Shown here in pieces: positions 30,701-45,700 of a stretch of 64,000 nt of DNA. Numbering within the stretch: position 1 is the stretch's first letter; every line of letters begins with the position of its first letter. This DNA comes from Carposina sasakii (lineage: Eukaryota; Arthropoda; Insecta; Lepidoptera; Carposinidae). The stretch is taken from the NCBI GenBank assembly GCA_014607495.2, contig CP053155.1, forward strand, positions 14,136,001 to 14,200,000, written 5' to 3'. Below the pieces are notes generated by a model. That model was not told where the DNA came from. It was given only the letters and a program-made list of their open reading frames with translations, and made no database searches. A program made the position numbers and the translations under genes.

Positions 30701-33700
30701 CACTTGTGCACTATAATATCTCCTGCGTACCTGACTAATCTCCGTAGAGATTGGTCGCCTTGGCCGAAATACGATCGGAAGATTTTCATTTCATTTAACT
30801 TTTTTGTTATAATTTTAGTCTTTGGTATAGACCCTATTTATAAGATTTCTATGTGTCTACCCCTTTATTTAAACATCGTTTCACTGTTTCTATTTTATCT
30901 GTGTATGTATAATCTTCAAATAAGAACCTATTCTATTATATTCTTCACATTACACACTGTATTTTTATTACTATCGGCCAAAAGGAGAAATTAAGTACCT
31001 ATTCATCATCATCATCATCAGCCTATTGCAGTTCACTGCTGGACGTAGGCCTCCCCCAGGGCACGCCACAGGACTGCCATGGGGGTTATTTGCCCATAGT
31101 CACCACGCTGGACAGTCGGGTTGGTGACCGAAGTACCTATTGTATTCCTAATATTATAGTAAAGTTGCACTTACATTTTGAATTAAACGATTTTATTTTT
31201 AGACGCTACTCAATTTAACTGGTATTTTCTTTTGAATAACAGATTTTGAAACACAGATTATACAAGTGTAAAATGGGGAATTAAAATGGTGTCGTTTTAC
31301 AGACCAGCGAGTTTCCCATAAAGTGTTATTATAGAGAAAGTGTTAATATCATTTCTACGTATCTAGACATAAAATTTGAGGTATTTCAGTCATATTCATA
31401 AAATTAATGGTGTGTATTGAATGTTTTAATACAACTTACAGGTCATTAAATCCTATCTTATACAGTGGGCTCAATCTGAGGAAATATTACTACCGAGGCT
31501 TTTCTTTTGAAAATTATTCAAGTTCCTCCTACTGAAAACTGTGTTATAAAGTATATAAAATTTTATGTCAATGGTGTTGAAAATTGTCATTCTGGTACTA
31601 ATAAAATCTGCCTTATTCGCTTGAGGTCAAGATTTATTTTAGGTATAGTGAACCTTGATCGATCCTAACATAGCCCCATTCTCACACGACCTTGATTTAT
31701 TCTTATTTACTAGAAGTAAATTGTTATAGACACTATTACAAAAGATTTAAACATTGTTTATGCTAAACAATATCTAATTTTGACAGATATAGTACACATT
31801 TTGCTGACAAATGTCATTCCTGACTTTAGACACGGTAATAGGACACAGTCGGTGTTATTACAAAATAGCGCCTAAAGTTAGACTCGATTTAAAACTGACA
31901 TTTGACAGCAAAACGTATGAAATATCTGCCAAATTTAGGGCACGTTTAGCTTAAACAATTATTAAATTCTTTTGTAATAACACGGAGTAGGTATATAGAT
32001 TTCTGTAACGTGAGTTCGAATTCAGTGCAATACGCAGAGAATCCTCAAGAAATTCCATATTATTCCGGTGATAACTGCCCATGTAAATACGTGCTCAACA
32101 TTGTACCTATGTAAATACAATTATCGTTCAAATATTATAAGTAACTATAAGTACATATAAGATATAAGTACATATAAGTAATTCACGGTTCAATTCAATA
32201 TGACAGTTTTCTATGTAAACCAGTTATACTTTTTCTCACGACTAGGCCTTCTTTATTGGCAAAGTTTAATTTTGATTTCGATGAACTGGTTCCGTAGTTT
32301 ATAGTCGTATACTTTTCATCACGTAATTAAAATGTTAACGGATTGTGACAATAGAATTTTAAATTATTAAAAACGTAAAATACGGAATAAAAAATATTAA
32401 TTAATTAAATATGAAAAGCACATTTTACAAACTTTATACGATGTTACTTTAGTGTATGTTTGATCGCATATATAGGTTACATACATAGGTTCATCAGCCC
32501 ATTGCAGTCAACTGCTGAACTTGGGCCTCTCCCAGGACACGCCACAACCGGCTTGATCTCCCGTTTTCGCGTATTTCGGTGAGATATTACAAAAATAGCA
32601 AATTGTGCCTTTACAAGAGTCGAAATAGTAGTAGTATTATATATATATGTACTACTATCAATTTAATATAATTGAAGAACCCTAAAAGAGAATTTGCTTT
32701 ATCATGCAGCAGTAACGTGATTTATACGAGTATTTACACTTTATTCACACATATTACTAGTACTAACTGATCCTTGGATCTGGTTAGTGCGATAACGTAC
32801 AATACCTATTTTATTATTATGTAATACCTATTTCTCGTGTAGATAATTCTAATCTAGGTATCATTATTAATAATATGCTGAATTTGCGTTACAGTTAAGT
32901 AATTTGTTGTTTTCTAACGAGATTAATGGTATGTTACAAAGTACATAGTTATATTTGTTGGTCAGTCAAATGCAGTTAGGCTCTTAACAGAACACGCTAT
33001 CAGAAAATAGCATATAGTTCATACGAGTAGTATAACAATATCACATACATGATTGTGGACACGTTCTCATTTAACTGTACTTATCATACATATATTATAT
33101 TATAAAACATACATAAATAATATAGTCACGCCTATTATGCCCCCCCCAGAATTCTGGACAGAAGTAAATACACCCTATTAACTACCCTATTAACCTATTA
33201 TAATATGTCCTATGTAGTAAAGGGTGAGCCTACCGTGGCTTTTTGGGCACAAACACAGCGACCGGTAACGTATAACATTAAACAGATAATATCATATAAA
33301 GGCAGAGATATAATGGTTGGACAAGAGCCCGGAAATTGCGTCAACTGTAAACAATAGTGTCCGAGTTGACATCTTTGGTAATTTGCTGAGCGCCTTCGTG
33401 GTAATCACTAGCATTACTGTAATATATTACCGGATGATACTATGACCGTGTTCAAATCTACAGTATATGTACATGTACACACAACTTCGCTCCCAAAATA
33501 GGGTAGCAACGTTTAGCAAAAGCGGGGACAGATATTGATGACCATTGACATGTTGCTGGCTTATCGCCTGACAGAATTCCCGAGTTGCATCGACGTGCAC
33601 GGAAGGAGATCTGAACATAGTGCGAAAATTACTATTTCTCTAGATCTTCATAAACCATAACAATGATTTATGCGCATTTATGGCGTAGTTTACTTGAACT

Positions 33701-36700
33701 GACTATACAAAAACTCCCGGTCAATGGTGTAACACAAGCGCTCTCATTTCCTAGTCAGATGTTTCAAAACACGCGAGGCGCGGCCCCAGTTACAGCGTAG
33801 ACACAAGAATGTAGGTACCTACTACCATTAGATATTATATCTAAGAAATTAACATAATTACATATTCATTCGGTCTATTTTTTATAAAAAAAATATTGTA
33901 TATATAGCGATTTGTTGAATGAGATGAGAATGTGCTTCCATATACATCTGTCTTCTTTACTGCACTCGCAATGTCACTTGTAAAGTTGGAAGTAACTGCT
34001 AATTGCAATAATAGAGTTTAAGATAAATTCACAGAACATTTTCTTCTAAATTTTGTATGAATACAATTGAAGGTTAAAATCTATAATCACTGAAAAATGG
34101 TAATAATATTGGTAATGATTTTCTTCACCCGGGTGGAATAGGTAGGATCATAAAATCTTGGTGAGAGTGTCTACTAACATACGAAAACATATTAGAAAAT
34201 AATCTCGCTAATATTACGGGCAATAATATTTACCTAATAACTTTCTTATCGTTTCAATCATGTTAATAAAGTAGGCAATAACTGGTTAGTTAATTATATC
34301 CACTATAAGATGAATTTCGTAATTGATTGAGTAATTACGGAGTTCTCGAAAGTACCACTAAACAATAATGCGTAGGAATATAAGGTTTAGAAGAAACACA
34401 CTGGATTATTCTAGTAACATAATTACCGGTAATAAATGCAGGTGTTTTGGTGATATCTATGTATTTATTTGCTCTTCTATTGTTTAACACTTTTTTACAA
34501 AGACAGATAAGTACCATTTTATTTCCCGAAAACACGTACTTAGGTAAGTACATGTTTTAAATATGTTATAGGTACATATTTAAATTGTCAACTATTATAT
34601 TTAAGACTTCGAATTGCACTGCACAACCTGTCTTCAAATTTTAATATTTCAAATCAAATCGCTGTCACTATCGCCACAACACACTTTAGCAAAGCTGCGT
34701 TATGTTATAAATGCAACGGTTCACCGAGTGTGTCGTAAACTTAATTCAAGGTATACCACTTCGAGTCCAGGAAGCTATTCGAACTATTTGTGTAGTTTTA
34801 AGTGTTTTAGGAATAACTTGGTTCGTACATACAGGGTGTGGGTGACAGCCCTGCGAAAATTTTCAGTGTTTTCCGCCGCAGAATCATGAAGTCAGAAGAA
34901 TGAAGTCATGGTATCAATATTTGACTGACTGTTACAAACACCCTGTATATTTGATTTTACTAGATCTATTTATTTTTATTGCTGAAATCTATCTTTATAT
35001 TAAGAAGGATCCTTCATAGCTTATAGAATGAATGTAAGATCACTACGACGTGGTTTTGAACCCACGACCTACCTTCAGACTAAGCAAACCCAATGAACTA
35101 TCACTAAGTTCCAAGTGGGATGGTCGGCTAATGGCTGTTTGTCCATTCAGTTATCAGGATTAGTTGTCAAAGATTTAAAAACTCTTTTAAATTATTTAAG
35201 TACCTATGGTCATGAAAATTTTTTTACGATAGTAAAATCAAACATTTACAAGACAGTTATTGAAACATTATACCCTGGAGAATTCTCCAAGCTTGTATTT
35301 TTTCTCACAATAAACTTCCAATAGTATATTTAGTTTGAATTTAATGTGGTCGTATGTACTCACGACGAAATCTGACGGATTTTTAAGAAATCAAATTAAA
35401 AGGTATAAAACTATGTTAAAATTATATTACATAAGGGGCAATGTCCTATAAAAATTTTACCTACATTAAAAACACTAGCGTTAACCTAATGTCGGTATGC
35501 TAGGAAAATCTGCCCGCAGCGAACGTGTTAACCACGAAACGCATTTTGTATGGACTTCTTTGTATGACAATCATAGTCCCACTTGCATTATATCTAATCG
35601 TAGACTTAACTTCAAAGGGTATTAACTTGGCCTAAGGGTTTTAAAGGCTTATTATCCTTGGCAATGTTATTGTTCTGTGGTTGAGATATATTGTATGAAC
35701 GTATACGAGTACTTACATACAAATAATAAACGACTTTTTGCGAAGTTTTTTATACATTAGAAAATAAAGAAGTATAAAACTTCGTTAATATAAACAATTG
35801 TTATTTTAAACATTTGTTATTGGGTAACAACACAAAAACAAGTTTGGGTCTTTAAGAAAATAGCTGGAAAAACAAGTAGTAAGTAAAACTGGTTCAGAGA
35901 TTTTTGCGGTTTTTCCTTTTGCCTTTTTATGTTACGTGTAGAGATAACAAAGAGCTAAATAATAACGCTGTAGGGTAAATTGTGATGGAATTATACTAAT
36001 ACAAAGAAGAAAAAACATAGTAAAAACGTATACAATGTATTTATGAGTCCAAACAATAGCTGAAATAATAATAGCTAGAATGTTCTACTTAAAAATATAC
36101 CAATATTAGTCGGGAGACACAGAAGTTAGTCACAATTCCTCTATAATGTAAAAGAGGATAACAACAAACGAAATTTTAAAATGTACAATTTTAATGCAAA
36201 ACAGGACCCAAGCGCACGACACTATAGTTTCATTCAATTTAACACAAACAAAATGCATCAAATGATGCCCTAGCATTATTTTAAAACTATGCGGATATTA
36301 TTATGGTCTGACTAATACTTTATCGCTGAAACAAGACTACCTTATGTTTAGCAATGTTATCGGGAGCATAACTAGAACTTTAAACAATTCTATTCAATAG
36401 CCTATCTTTAGAAAAAGTGTATTTTATTTAGGAAAAACGATGTGGATATGTCACAACGGTTTTGCTGCCAGTGATAAAGGTTATTACAAATATAATAAAA
36501 GCGAAAGGTCTGTCACATAATTTCAAAAACATTTGACTAATGATAATATTTAGTAGGAACGTAAATTATGACTAGTATAATCCGCTGAGAAAGGATTTCC
36601 CGAAATTTCCACAGGAACGGGAAATAACTTTACTAATTTTTTTTTTGGAGAGTAACTCATTTTGCATAGCAGGACCAGATGCAAATATTTAAGACCAGTT

Positions 36701-39700
36701 GCCTTGTCAAAGAGTTGATCGCGTAAAATCATATGCAGACGAACGGGTTTACAGCCACTAAGGAATATATTTATCCATAAAACAGCTTAGCAATACGATT
36801 TGCGTGCGAAATCACCTGCAACAATCTTGCAAAATACCTATTATTCGATCGACGCAACACCTGTTAGACTTATGCAAGCAAGTTTTTATGATACGGTCAT
36901 GTGTTGCATGCTTCAAACGCAATACTTGGTTATTTTGACAGAAAATATCCACGTGATATAGGTAGATACGAGTAAGTAGACGAAGATGAACAAAAATGTA
37001 GGTAAACGTTTCTTTAAATGAGACATAGTTTAAAGTCGTAGGTCTTCTTGTACTATGTTTTCATCGTCCTTGATATTATCATTTAATAGTTATATTTAAC
37101 TAAGATGTATCTTATCTTATTTAGAAAAATCTACTTCAGGTACCTACCTGTCAATAAAGGATTATTTAAATTATTAATACACCTTATATTGACCAGAAAA
37201 AATCAATATGTCAAAAATATAGCAATATTTATTTGTCCACAGTTCCACTCGGTCACGGACAAGAGACAGAACACCGACTGCGGAGAAAACAGCCTGACTG
37301 TGCTATCAGAGAAGAAGATAGAAGACGACTCCTCAGACTCTTCTAGCAATGAGAATGTTGAAATTGAAGGTAGTTTATATGAATTACATTACTTTGCTGT
37401 TAACAAAGTTCCTGTTACACCTTTTTTGCAAACGTCATGTCAGATAGCCTATCTGAAGAATAAAGGAGACGGCGACTTGCTCCTAGAGACCTGGACGCAG
37501 ATGTTAACCACACTCTATCATAATCAAGCTTTGGAGAAAGACAACATCAACTTTATTCTTCAGATAGGCTATCCGACGTTTAGGAAAATCGGCCCTAAAT
37601 AAAGAAAATCATAGGTGTTTTCGAATAACAAACATGAAATGAAGATAGGCACACATTATATTTTTTAAGCGTCATAGCATAAAAAAATTCCTAAAACAAT
37701 AACCATTAGCCGCCGAATAAATAATCTCTTTCGTAATCCCTTTTATGAAAAATAGAATTATAAAAAACCGCTCATGAAAATATCTATTAATATTAAAATT
37801 TAATACTAAAATTTATAAGATACCACTTGCGTCATTCTTGGAAATCCTTTTTATAAAATGTCTGCGGTATTCACCGTTATGACTCATAAAGTTAGATATC
37901 TTTAGCATTTCGTTACAAAATAAATCCTATCTTTATAACATAACTCATCTTGTTTAAACAATTAGATTCCTCGATATCTAGATTCTCGACTTTTCCTTTA
38001 ATGTGAGCTATTATTATATTTATTACCTCATTATCTCGGTTACTCATTTTAATTTTGATAGAGCATCATCTTATTTCAGGGTTTCTGAATTGTCTCATCG
38101 CTTCCTCTTAAATTAGTCATATCTGACACTTGTATGCTGGTAACTAACGACTAAGTTGAACTCTGGTTAGATAATCAAATTGCAAATAATGAGTAATTAG
38201 AAGAGAATTTTATTTTATCTAACCTTGTCTGAGTTTTTTTACACAGAAAGAATGTCTAGATCATATATGATGTACGAGTATTTTATATCATCATCAATCA
38301 TCGTAGAGATGATTTTACAGTGACGTAACCTTTTTATCTGGTCCCGAAGAGGTTTTCCTTAACATATGCACTTTCCACACCAATAGGGAATATGCGTCTG
38401 ACACGAAAACACATTTTTTATATTTTATTCGAAAGACGTTACAAATACAAACCGAATAGTGTAAAAATAACATCAATCGGTTAGTAAATACCAAAGTTAA
38501 AAGAGTTAAAAGGAGTCAAAACATACAATTTTACCCATATTTTGAATTATCTCATTCATTTAATAAATACTTTAATAATATCTGCACCTATTAATAAACA
38601 ATTTTTATTGACAACAATACATAAAATATAAAATATTACGTTTATAAAATAAGATTGCATTTTTCCCCATACTAATTTGAGACAGTTGTTTACTATGACG
38701 TCAAAGTCTTTGCCATTTTAGTATGGAGCAAACGGAGCGTTTGAAAAACATTTTTCCGGGTCGTATTTTTGAATTTCTGTAAATCCAAAACGGTTAAAGT
38801 TAGATATGCCATTCCAAGGGTAAACTTTATTCATTTTTTACGTAGAATATAAAAATGAAATTTAAAAAATCATGCATATACCCTATTATGGAAAAACCTA
38901 TCACATCTATACAGGTGACTTTCGGCCGTCAAAAAAATTTGCAAAAAAAATTACATCGTTTACCAGCATTTTTTTTACGTACCCTTAGTTAAGGGTGGCA
39001 ACGAAAAAGCACCCTGTATACCCTCTTTAAATCATTAATTTATAATAATGTAATAATAGCCACAGTAAATACTACTACAAAAACAGCAGTTGCGGTCCAA
39101 AAAATGTGTTTGTGATAGGATTTGTTATTTTAGTTAGTATACATACATACATATATACTCCTTTATCCCTTACGGGGTAAGCAGTTTAGTTAGTATATTA
39201 GACATAATATTAATTTTAGTTAGTGTTTAGTTGTTTATTCTACTGACAATTCCCAAAATAATATACCCGTAGGTACCTAATATCTAACATGAAAATCATA
39301 TTGTGTTCATTATGAACTTGAAAACATTACAATCCTTGTTAAGTAATGAAAATTAATGGCGTGTTTTTGCAAGTATGACAAAGTACATCTATCATGGTCA
39401 TGACCGTACACAACCGATTCTTAAATCCAGCCTATGTTTTATTAATATGGCAAGACTCTGCATATCTCATTCTTCCCAAGGTTTCAAAGAGTTTTTACTA
39501 GACTAATATGTTCTATACTCTTGTCGCCTTACTTATAAACCGTGTGTCATGAACGTAATAAGAACTAGTTCTTTATACGTTCATGCCATGTGTAAAGTTA
39601 AGCAATCGTTAGCACGACATTTAACAGCAAAATGTCTGTTAAATTAAGCTTTGATTAGCCTAATAAATGCTTAAAGTTATTTTATAGGTAAGGTCCCTAT

Positions 39701-42700
39701 TCTTTTGTCTTTGACATTGTTGATGTCAATTGTTTTGATAAACAAAACCCGGAATCTGTATGGGTTATACCAGTTATTGAAATACGTGTTATCTATCATC
39801 ACAAATTATATTAAATATAATATTTATTTCCTTGTTATAAATAACCATTTAGTTGCACACTTCGTTTAGTTACACAGTCAAGTAATTTCACTATAAAATT
39901 ACTCATAATTTTTAACTGTTAGGTATAACGGTATCGTAACGTTTTCAACCAAGATACTGAATCATACGTTTAGTCATTAAAATAATAGGGATGACACGAA
40001 AAATGATTTTAATAAGGCCATTCAGATCAATGTACTTTATAAAATTGTAAATACTTATTGCTTTTATAACGGGCAGAGTATTGTGACTACACAGAGTGAA
40101 GCATTCATAGTAAGCCCGGCAACGATATTCCATGGAGTAGGGATGTGTATTGACGCGTTATTCACACACACATACAAACCATAGTAAGCTCGGCGCCTAC
40201 TGGAAAATACGCACTCATGCCCAACGCGCCGCCTTTCGGTGCTTCAATTTGTGCAGTGACAACATTACGTCCGTTGTTCTTTATACGTTCATGGGTCTAC
40301 TTTATGACCCTGCAGTTTTTGCTACCCAATTCGGGAATACAGGTAGGTATATCATCATCATCAGCCTAATTGCAGTCCACTGTTGGACGTAGTCCTCCCC
40401 CAGGGGACGCCACATGACTGCCATCGGGGGGGTATTTGCCCATAGTCATAGTACATACCTTGTATTAAATTGTAATACTGTTATACTTTTTTAATATACC
40501 TAAGTAGGTACGTAAGAAGCTAACATTAAATAACATGGCGGACTTTGATTAAGAGCAAAAATGGATAATAATACACCCGTACTGTAATATTGTAAGAGTT
40601 CACCTTGGCTCTAATGCACATTTACGTTAGTCTTATATAACAACGTATAATGTCAACATGTCGGTATTTCGATGTTATAAAGCTGATACAACTTTGTATT
40701 ATAACAATAAAAAAATATTTTAGAAACAGGAAAATTGTATGTATGTGGAAAAATACAGGATGTTTTTTTGTGACCACCTTTAACGAAGGGTACATATTCT
40801 ATACATGAAATAAAGATGCACATAGACGCGCGTAGCAGGATCTGTGTATAAAAAAACTAACATAAACACTAGACACTATAAATTTCGCATGATCAAGGAA
40901 TAAAAAAATAAAATAAAAAAAAATTAAATTCCTTGATCATGCGAAATTTATAGTGTCTAGTGTTTATGTTAGTTTTTTTATAGACAGATATTAATTATTT
41001 TTCGTGAAAAAATCCTGCTACGCGCGTCTATGTGCATTTATGCAGAAAAACGCAGTCTATTTACTCAACTTTGGACCCTAATATTTTGGAAACCAGACAC
41101 TTCCCAGGTATGCTTCCATGGAGAAAAATGATCGTGATGATGAGGAGATTCCGTAGTTTTCGGGAACGTTGACGACCAAAAATCACCCTGTATAAGTAGC
41201 ATATACCTATAAAGATTAATACATGTAAAAGTAATGGTTAAAAAAGAAAACTTCTACTCAAGTGATTACTTAAGTATTTATTTTCATTGTATAGGGTGTA
41301 ACAGAAAGGGTATGTTAAACTAAAAGCTATGTAAGTAGACCACTATAGAGAACCTATTTCCAAAATTTGATTTCGAGTTTACATGTTTATTTTTCATAAT
41401 TGTATGAACATTCCTAAGTTGTTTAGGAATTTTCTATACTATCTAAAAAAAATAAACATGTGATTTCGAGTCTGAAATTTTGCAAATAGGTTCTCTATAG
41501 TGATCTACTTACATAGCTTTTTGCTTAACATACCCTTTCTGTTACACCCTGTATAGTTAAGAATCTTTACAAAGATAATCTTTAAAAGTCAAATTCTATA
41601 GAATAAGATGAAACATTGAAGAATTTTATTCTAGAGGTCATTAAATTTAAGTAAACTGTAGGTATGAAGCGGGATACACTCGGCATGTTGCATCAACTAA
41701 TAGCAGTTTTTGTCCAATATATATTATTATTGTGACCTATGCGTATCTCTAACGAAACATACAAGTTCTTTAATATGGTTAAAAACATGTTCAAATTTAC
41801 CAGTTAAAGTTTTCCTAAAAGTAAAACTTTAAAAATCCAGGTCACGTAAAACAACATAGAAGTAAAACCAATTCTCAACAGCTCTAAAAAGTGACAAAGA
41901 CACTATTGCAAACCGTTAGATATTTTTTCGGACATATCTCTCAAAAACCACGTAGATACTTTTACCAAATACAATGTCAAGTTCATTTTGGATAATTCGT
42001 AACAGTTTCGTTATTTTTTTATTGGACAGTAACCGTTCGGACCGGTATAAACGGTCGGTGATAATTGATAAACTGTGGTTGAACCGCTGGTTATGTAAGT
42101 ACCGAGCAACCTTGACAGTCAGGCGTTTCAAGATGTGGGCTCTTAAGGCGAAGATCTATCCCGTTCTAATATTTTTAAAAAATATTAAAATTTACTTTTG
42201 AACTATATTTGTACCACACGGCAACCGGTTTAGCTGTCTATACTAAAATCGCATGGCTATCTCAATATAAATACCTAATGTAGTGTTGCAAACAGGCTCA
42301 AGCAATACTCTAAATTTTAAACTCAATCATGCGTTTCATTGCATAAGAAAAACAGTTTAAGTTAAAATTAAACCTTTTTACATAACCGCTGATAACCTTC
42401 CAAAACTCTACATTATCATTTCTCTTGAAGTGTAGTTATTGATTGTTTGCCACAACAGTTAAAATAATTATCTAGAGATAACAAGTTATATTGATGACAA
42501 ATCATAATAAATAATAATTTATTGCATTATCGATTTAGGGCAATATTGTATAAACATTAAAATTATAATACGCGATTACGAGTATTAACGCCAGTTAGAC
42601 GTAGTATGTCGATTATGCTTTTACGGCGAATTTACACGTAACCTACCTATGATAAAAATATATAAATTACATGGTATCGTATAATCATAAACTGACTATA

Positions 42701-45700
42701 ATCACATCGGTTAACTGATTGTAATCTTTATTATTTAAAAAAAATGCTTAAAATATTTGCAGATGAACATTGTAAATACAAGCCTACAAACAAGTTCCAG
42801 TCCTTTGAGAGGCGTGCATCGGGCCGTAGCTAATATGTAGAGTCTCTTAAGAGAATTTTAATATGGTGTGAGATAAACATGGCGGATACCATGAACGTGT
42901 GCACAATATGATACACCCGACAACGGTCGCGCCATATACATAGACTAGAGTGAAGAACTATGTCGTGCGATGGAGAACTTAATACCTTATATTTTTATTA
43001 TTACCACGTAATGTTTAGGCTTAATGATTCGTTTAAGGCTTATCTTCATTATCTAGAAGGCACTTAGGGTGATACGTTTGTTGACTTGTATGCATTTGTC
43101 ACCGTAATGGAGGGCGTGAAGTAGGACTCAATTATAGCTAAGTGTTCCTGTAATACAGGAAAAATATGACGCTATTTATATAAGCTATAATTACGACTGC
43201 TATGTCGACATAAGTATATATGTACATACATATAATCACGCCTTTATCCCTTACGGGATAGGCAGAGCACCAAGGGCACCATAGGACCACATGGTAGCAC
43301 TTCTGACCGATTTTGAGGGTATAGTTGAGATGTACAAGTATATATGTCACTGAGAATAATTTAGAGCAAATTGTATTTCTCTAAATATTTTAAACAAGAG
43401 TGAGAAATGTTTGCCGAAATATACTGAAATTCGAACCCAGGACCTATTGCGCTGCAAGCAGGGTCAATACGAACTACTTCAATCAATCGTAATGTAGTAT
43501 TTATATAAAGCGGATACAATGCCATATAAGTAAAAATTGCACATTGCTTTTTGCTAAAAATGTTCTAATTTAACAAGTACACTTCAATCTATAATGGGAC
43601 TATCGGTTTCCTTCTTTTGGTCATGAATTGAAATGAACCTTAAAATAACAATCAGAAATAGCCAAAGTCAAGGCTATTGTCGCCATATTTACTCGTACGT
43701 TCTTTTATTTATTGTACTTTGATCTACACTAATTCAGTTTTAATTTAACCTTGCAAGCCATGGTTACTAGAAGCACAGCTGTCTCTTCATAATGATAATA
43801 TAGTATAAAACAAAGTTACTTCCCGCTGTATGTCTGTCCTTATGTATGCTCAGATCTATAAAACTACGCTACGCATTTTGATGCGGTTTATTTTATTACA
43901 TAGAGTGATTCAAGAGGAAGATATATATAGTGTATGTATAGTATCAGCATTGCACCTGTGCGAAGCCGGGGCGGGTCGCTAGTTTGCTTCATTGCGCGTT
44001 AAACGTAAACCTTAATAGAAAACTACAAACCATAGTCGAAGCGATTCGCCTTAACACCTTTCTCTTTCGTTCGCCTGACATGGTTGGCTTCTTACACAAT
44101 TTAGTTTAATGTTGTTACAATATTCGCCTAGACTGGCTTTATGTTTTTGTCCATTAAATGGACAAAATTAGATTATTTAAATATCCTTGTTTCCCAATGA
44201 ATTCATTATGTCGCTACAGTTGTATTTGTACTCGAAAAACGGCAGAAGACTGGTAAAAAGAGTATGTGAAATTTGCTATACATTTGGTATATGGCACGGA
44301 TATCTCTCACGTTGACCACAGCACTTTTTACTACATATTAATTTTGTGACTATATTATATCCCATAGGGCTAGGCAGATACTAGAGATCTCCATTTAGCA
44401 CGTTGCAAACATACCTACCTCTACTTTTTCATCTACATTCATAAAATTCTTCAGACATGCTCGTCAATTACGGTACTATTTTACTAAAACTGAAATAACC
44501 TTATTCCAGACAAAGCCCTGTCGATAGTGGAGCCCCCTGTAGAAGCTGATGATGGCCACGCCGCGCAGTGCTCCTGCCCCAACTGTGATGAAGTGCTGTC
44601 TAGGTTTAGCGAATGCAGCATATGTTTGGAACCTATGCAGGTGAGCTAGATATTGATTTTACTATAGCAAAGTCATTAGCCCTGTGCTTAGAATACATTA
44701 GCTGCATCTTCTTCTCTGCTTGTCGTAAGAGTCGACTAAGGAACCCGGGCATTTGTTCAGGTGATATAAGAAAGCAATGTATATCATTGACATCTGACCC
44801 AGCTATGGTAACGTGGGTGTATAATGGGGGTGGTTTTTTAGGTAGTATATATATATTTTTTTTTTCTAATTTTTAAAAGGGGGTTTTTACTCAAGGGGGC
44901 ATGTCAACCCCATTGTATCACCTTATTTTATAAAAAGCTATATTTTACTACCCTGTTTCTAAACTGAGCAGAAGTTTTCTGTCAGAAGTAGCGCAGTAGA
45001 ATGCTCGACAATACATAACTAGTATGTCTAGTAAAATTACATATTAATTTGTTTCTTTTGGACAATTATTTATCTCAAGCACCTGGCTACACTAGTTGAC
45101 CACTTTTGAATTGAAACACGAGGCCGAGATCGTGCTCCCCAGATAAATAAAGTTTTTTAATATGAGAATGTATGTAGAATTACACAAATTACTGTTTGAC
45201 ATTAGGTGAAGGAAAATAATAAAAAAATATATATAAAACTGATATTTTTTTTAATAGGTATTCAAAATTCCGAAAAGAGTTTAGTAGTTAGTTTAGACCA
45301 TATCCACACGCTACAGCAGATTATATAAAAAAGCGGGTGGGGCTGTGTCGGGGCACACGGCCGTTGGTTTTAACGTGAAACGTCTATGTTAGCGAATCGC
45401 TTTTAAAGTAAAAGATTGAAATGAAAACAAGATGGACGCTGTTTTAAGTATTTTAATAAAAAAAGAACAGGTACGTAATAGAAACATAAAATACATAGCA
45501 AATGTTTATATATTTATTGTCACTTTCTGGTTATTTTAAATAGCAGCCGCCCACGACTTCGTCCGCGTGAGGGGGCGTTGTACCCGTGCGAAGCCGGGCA
45601 GGTTGTTGTATAGACTGTAGCCTTCCTTGGTAAATGGGCTATCTAACACTGAAAGAATTTTTCAAATCAGACCAGTAGTTCCTGAGATTAGCGCGTTCAA

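Noticed and set aside
37370..37602. Continuation of the exon 2 frame past its donor
   Set aside because: The donor at 37370 joins in phase to 44510 with RING sequence, and the read-through part has no similarity to SIAH.
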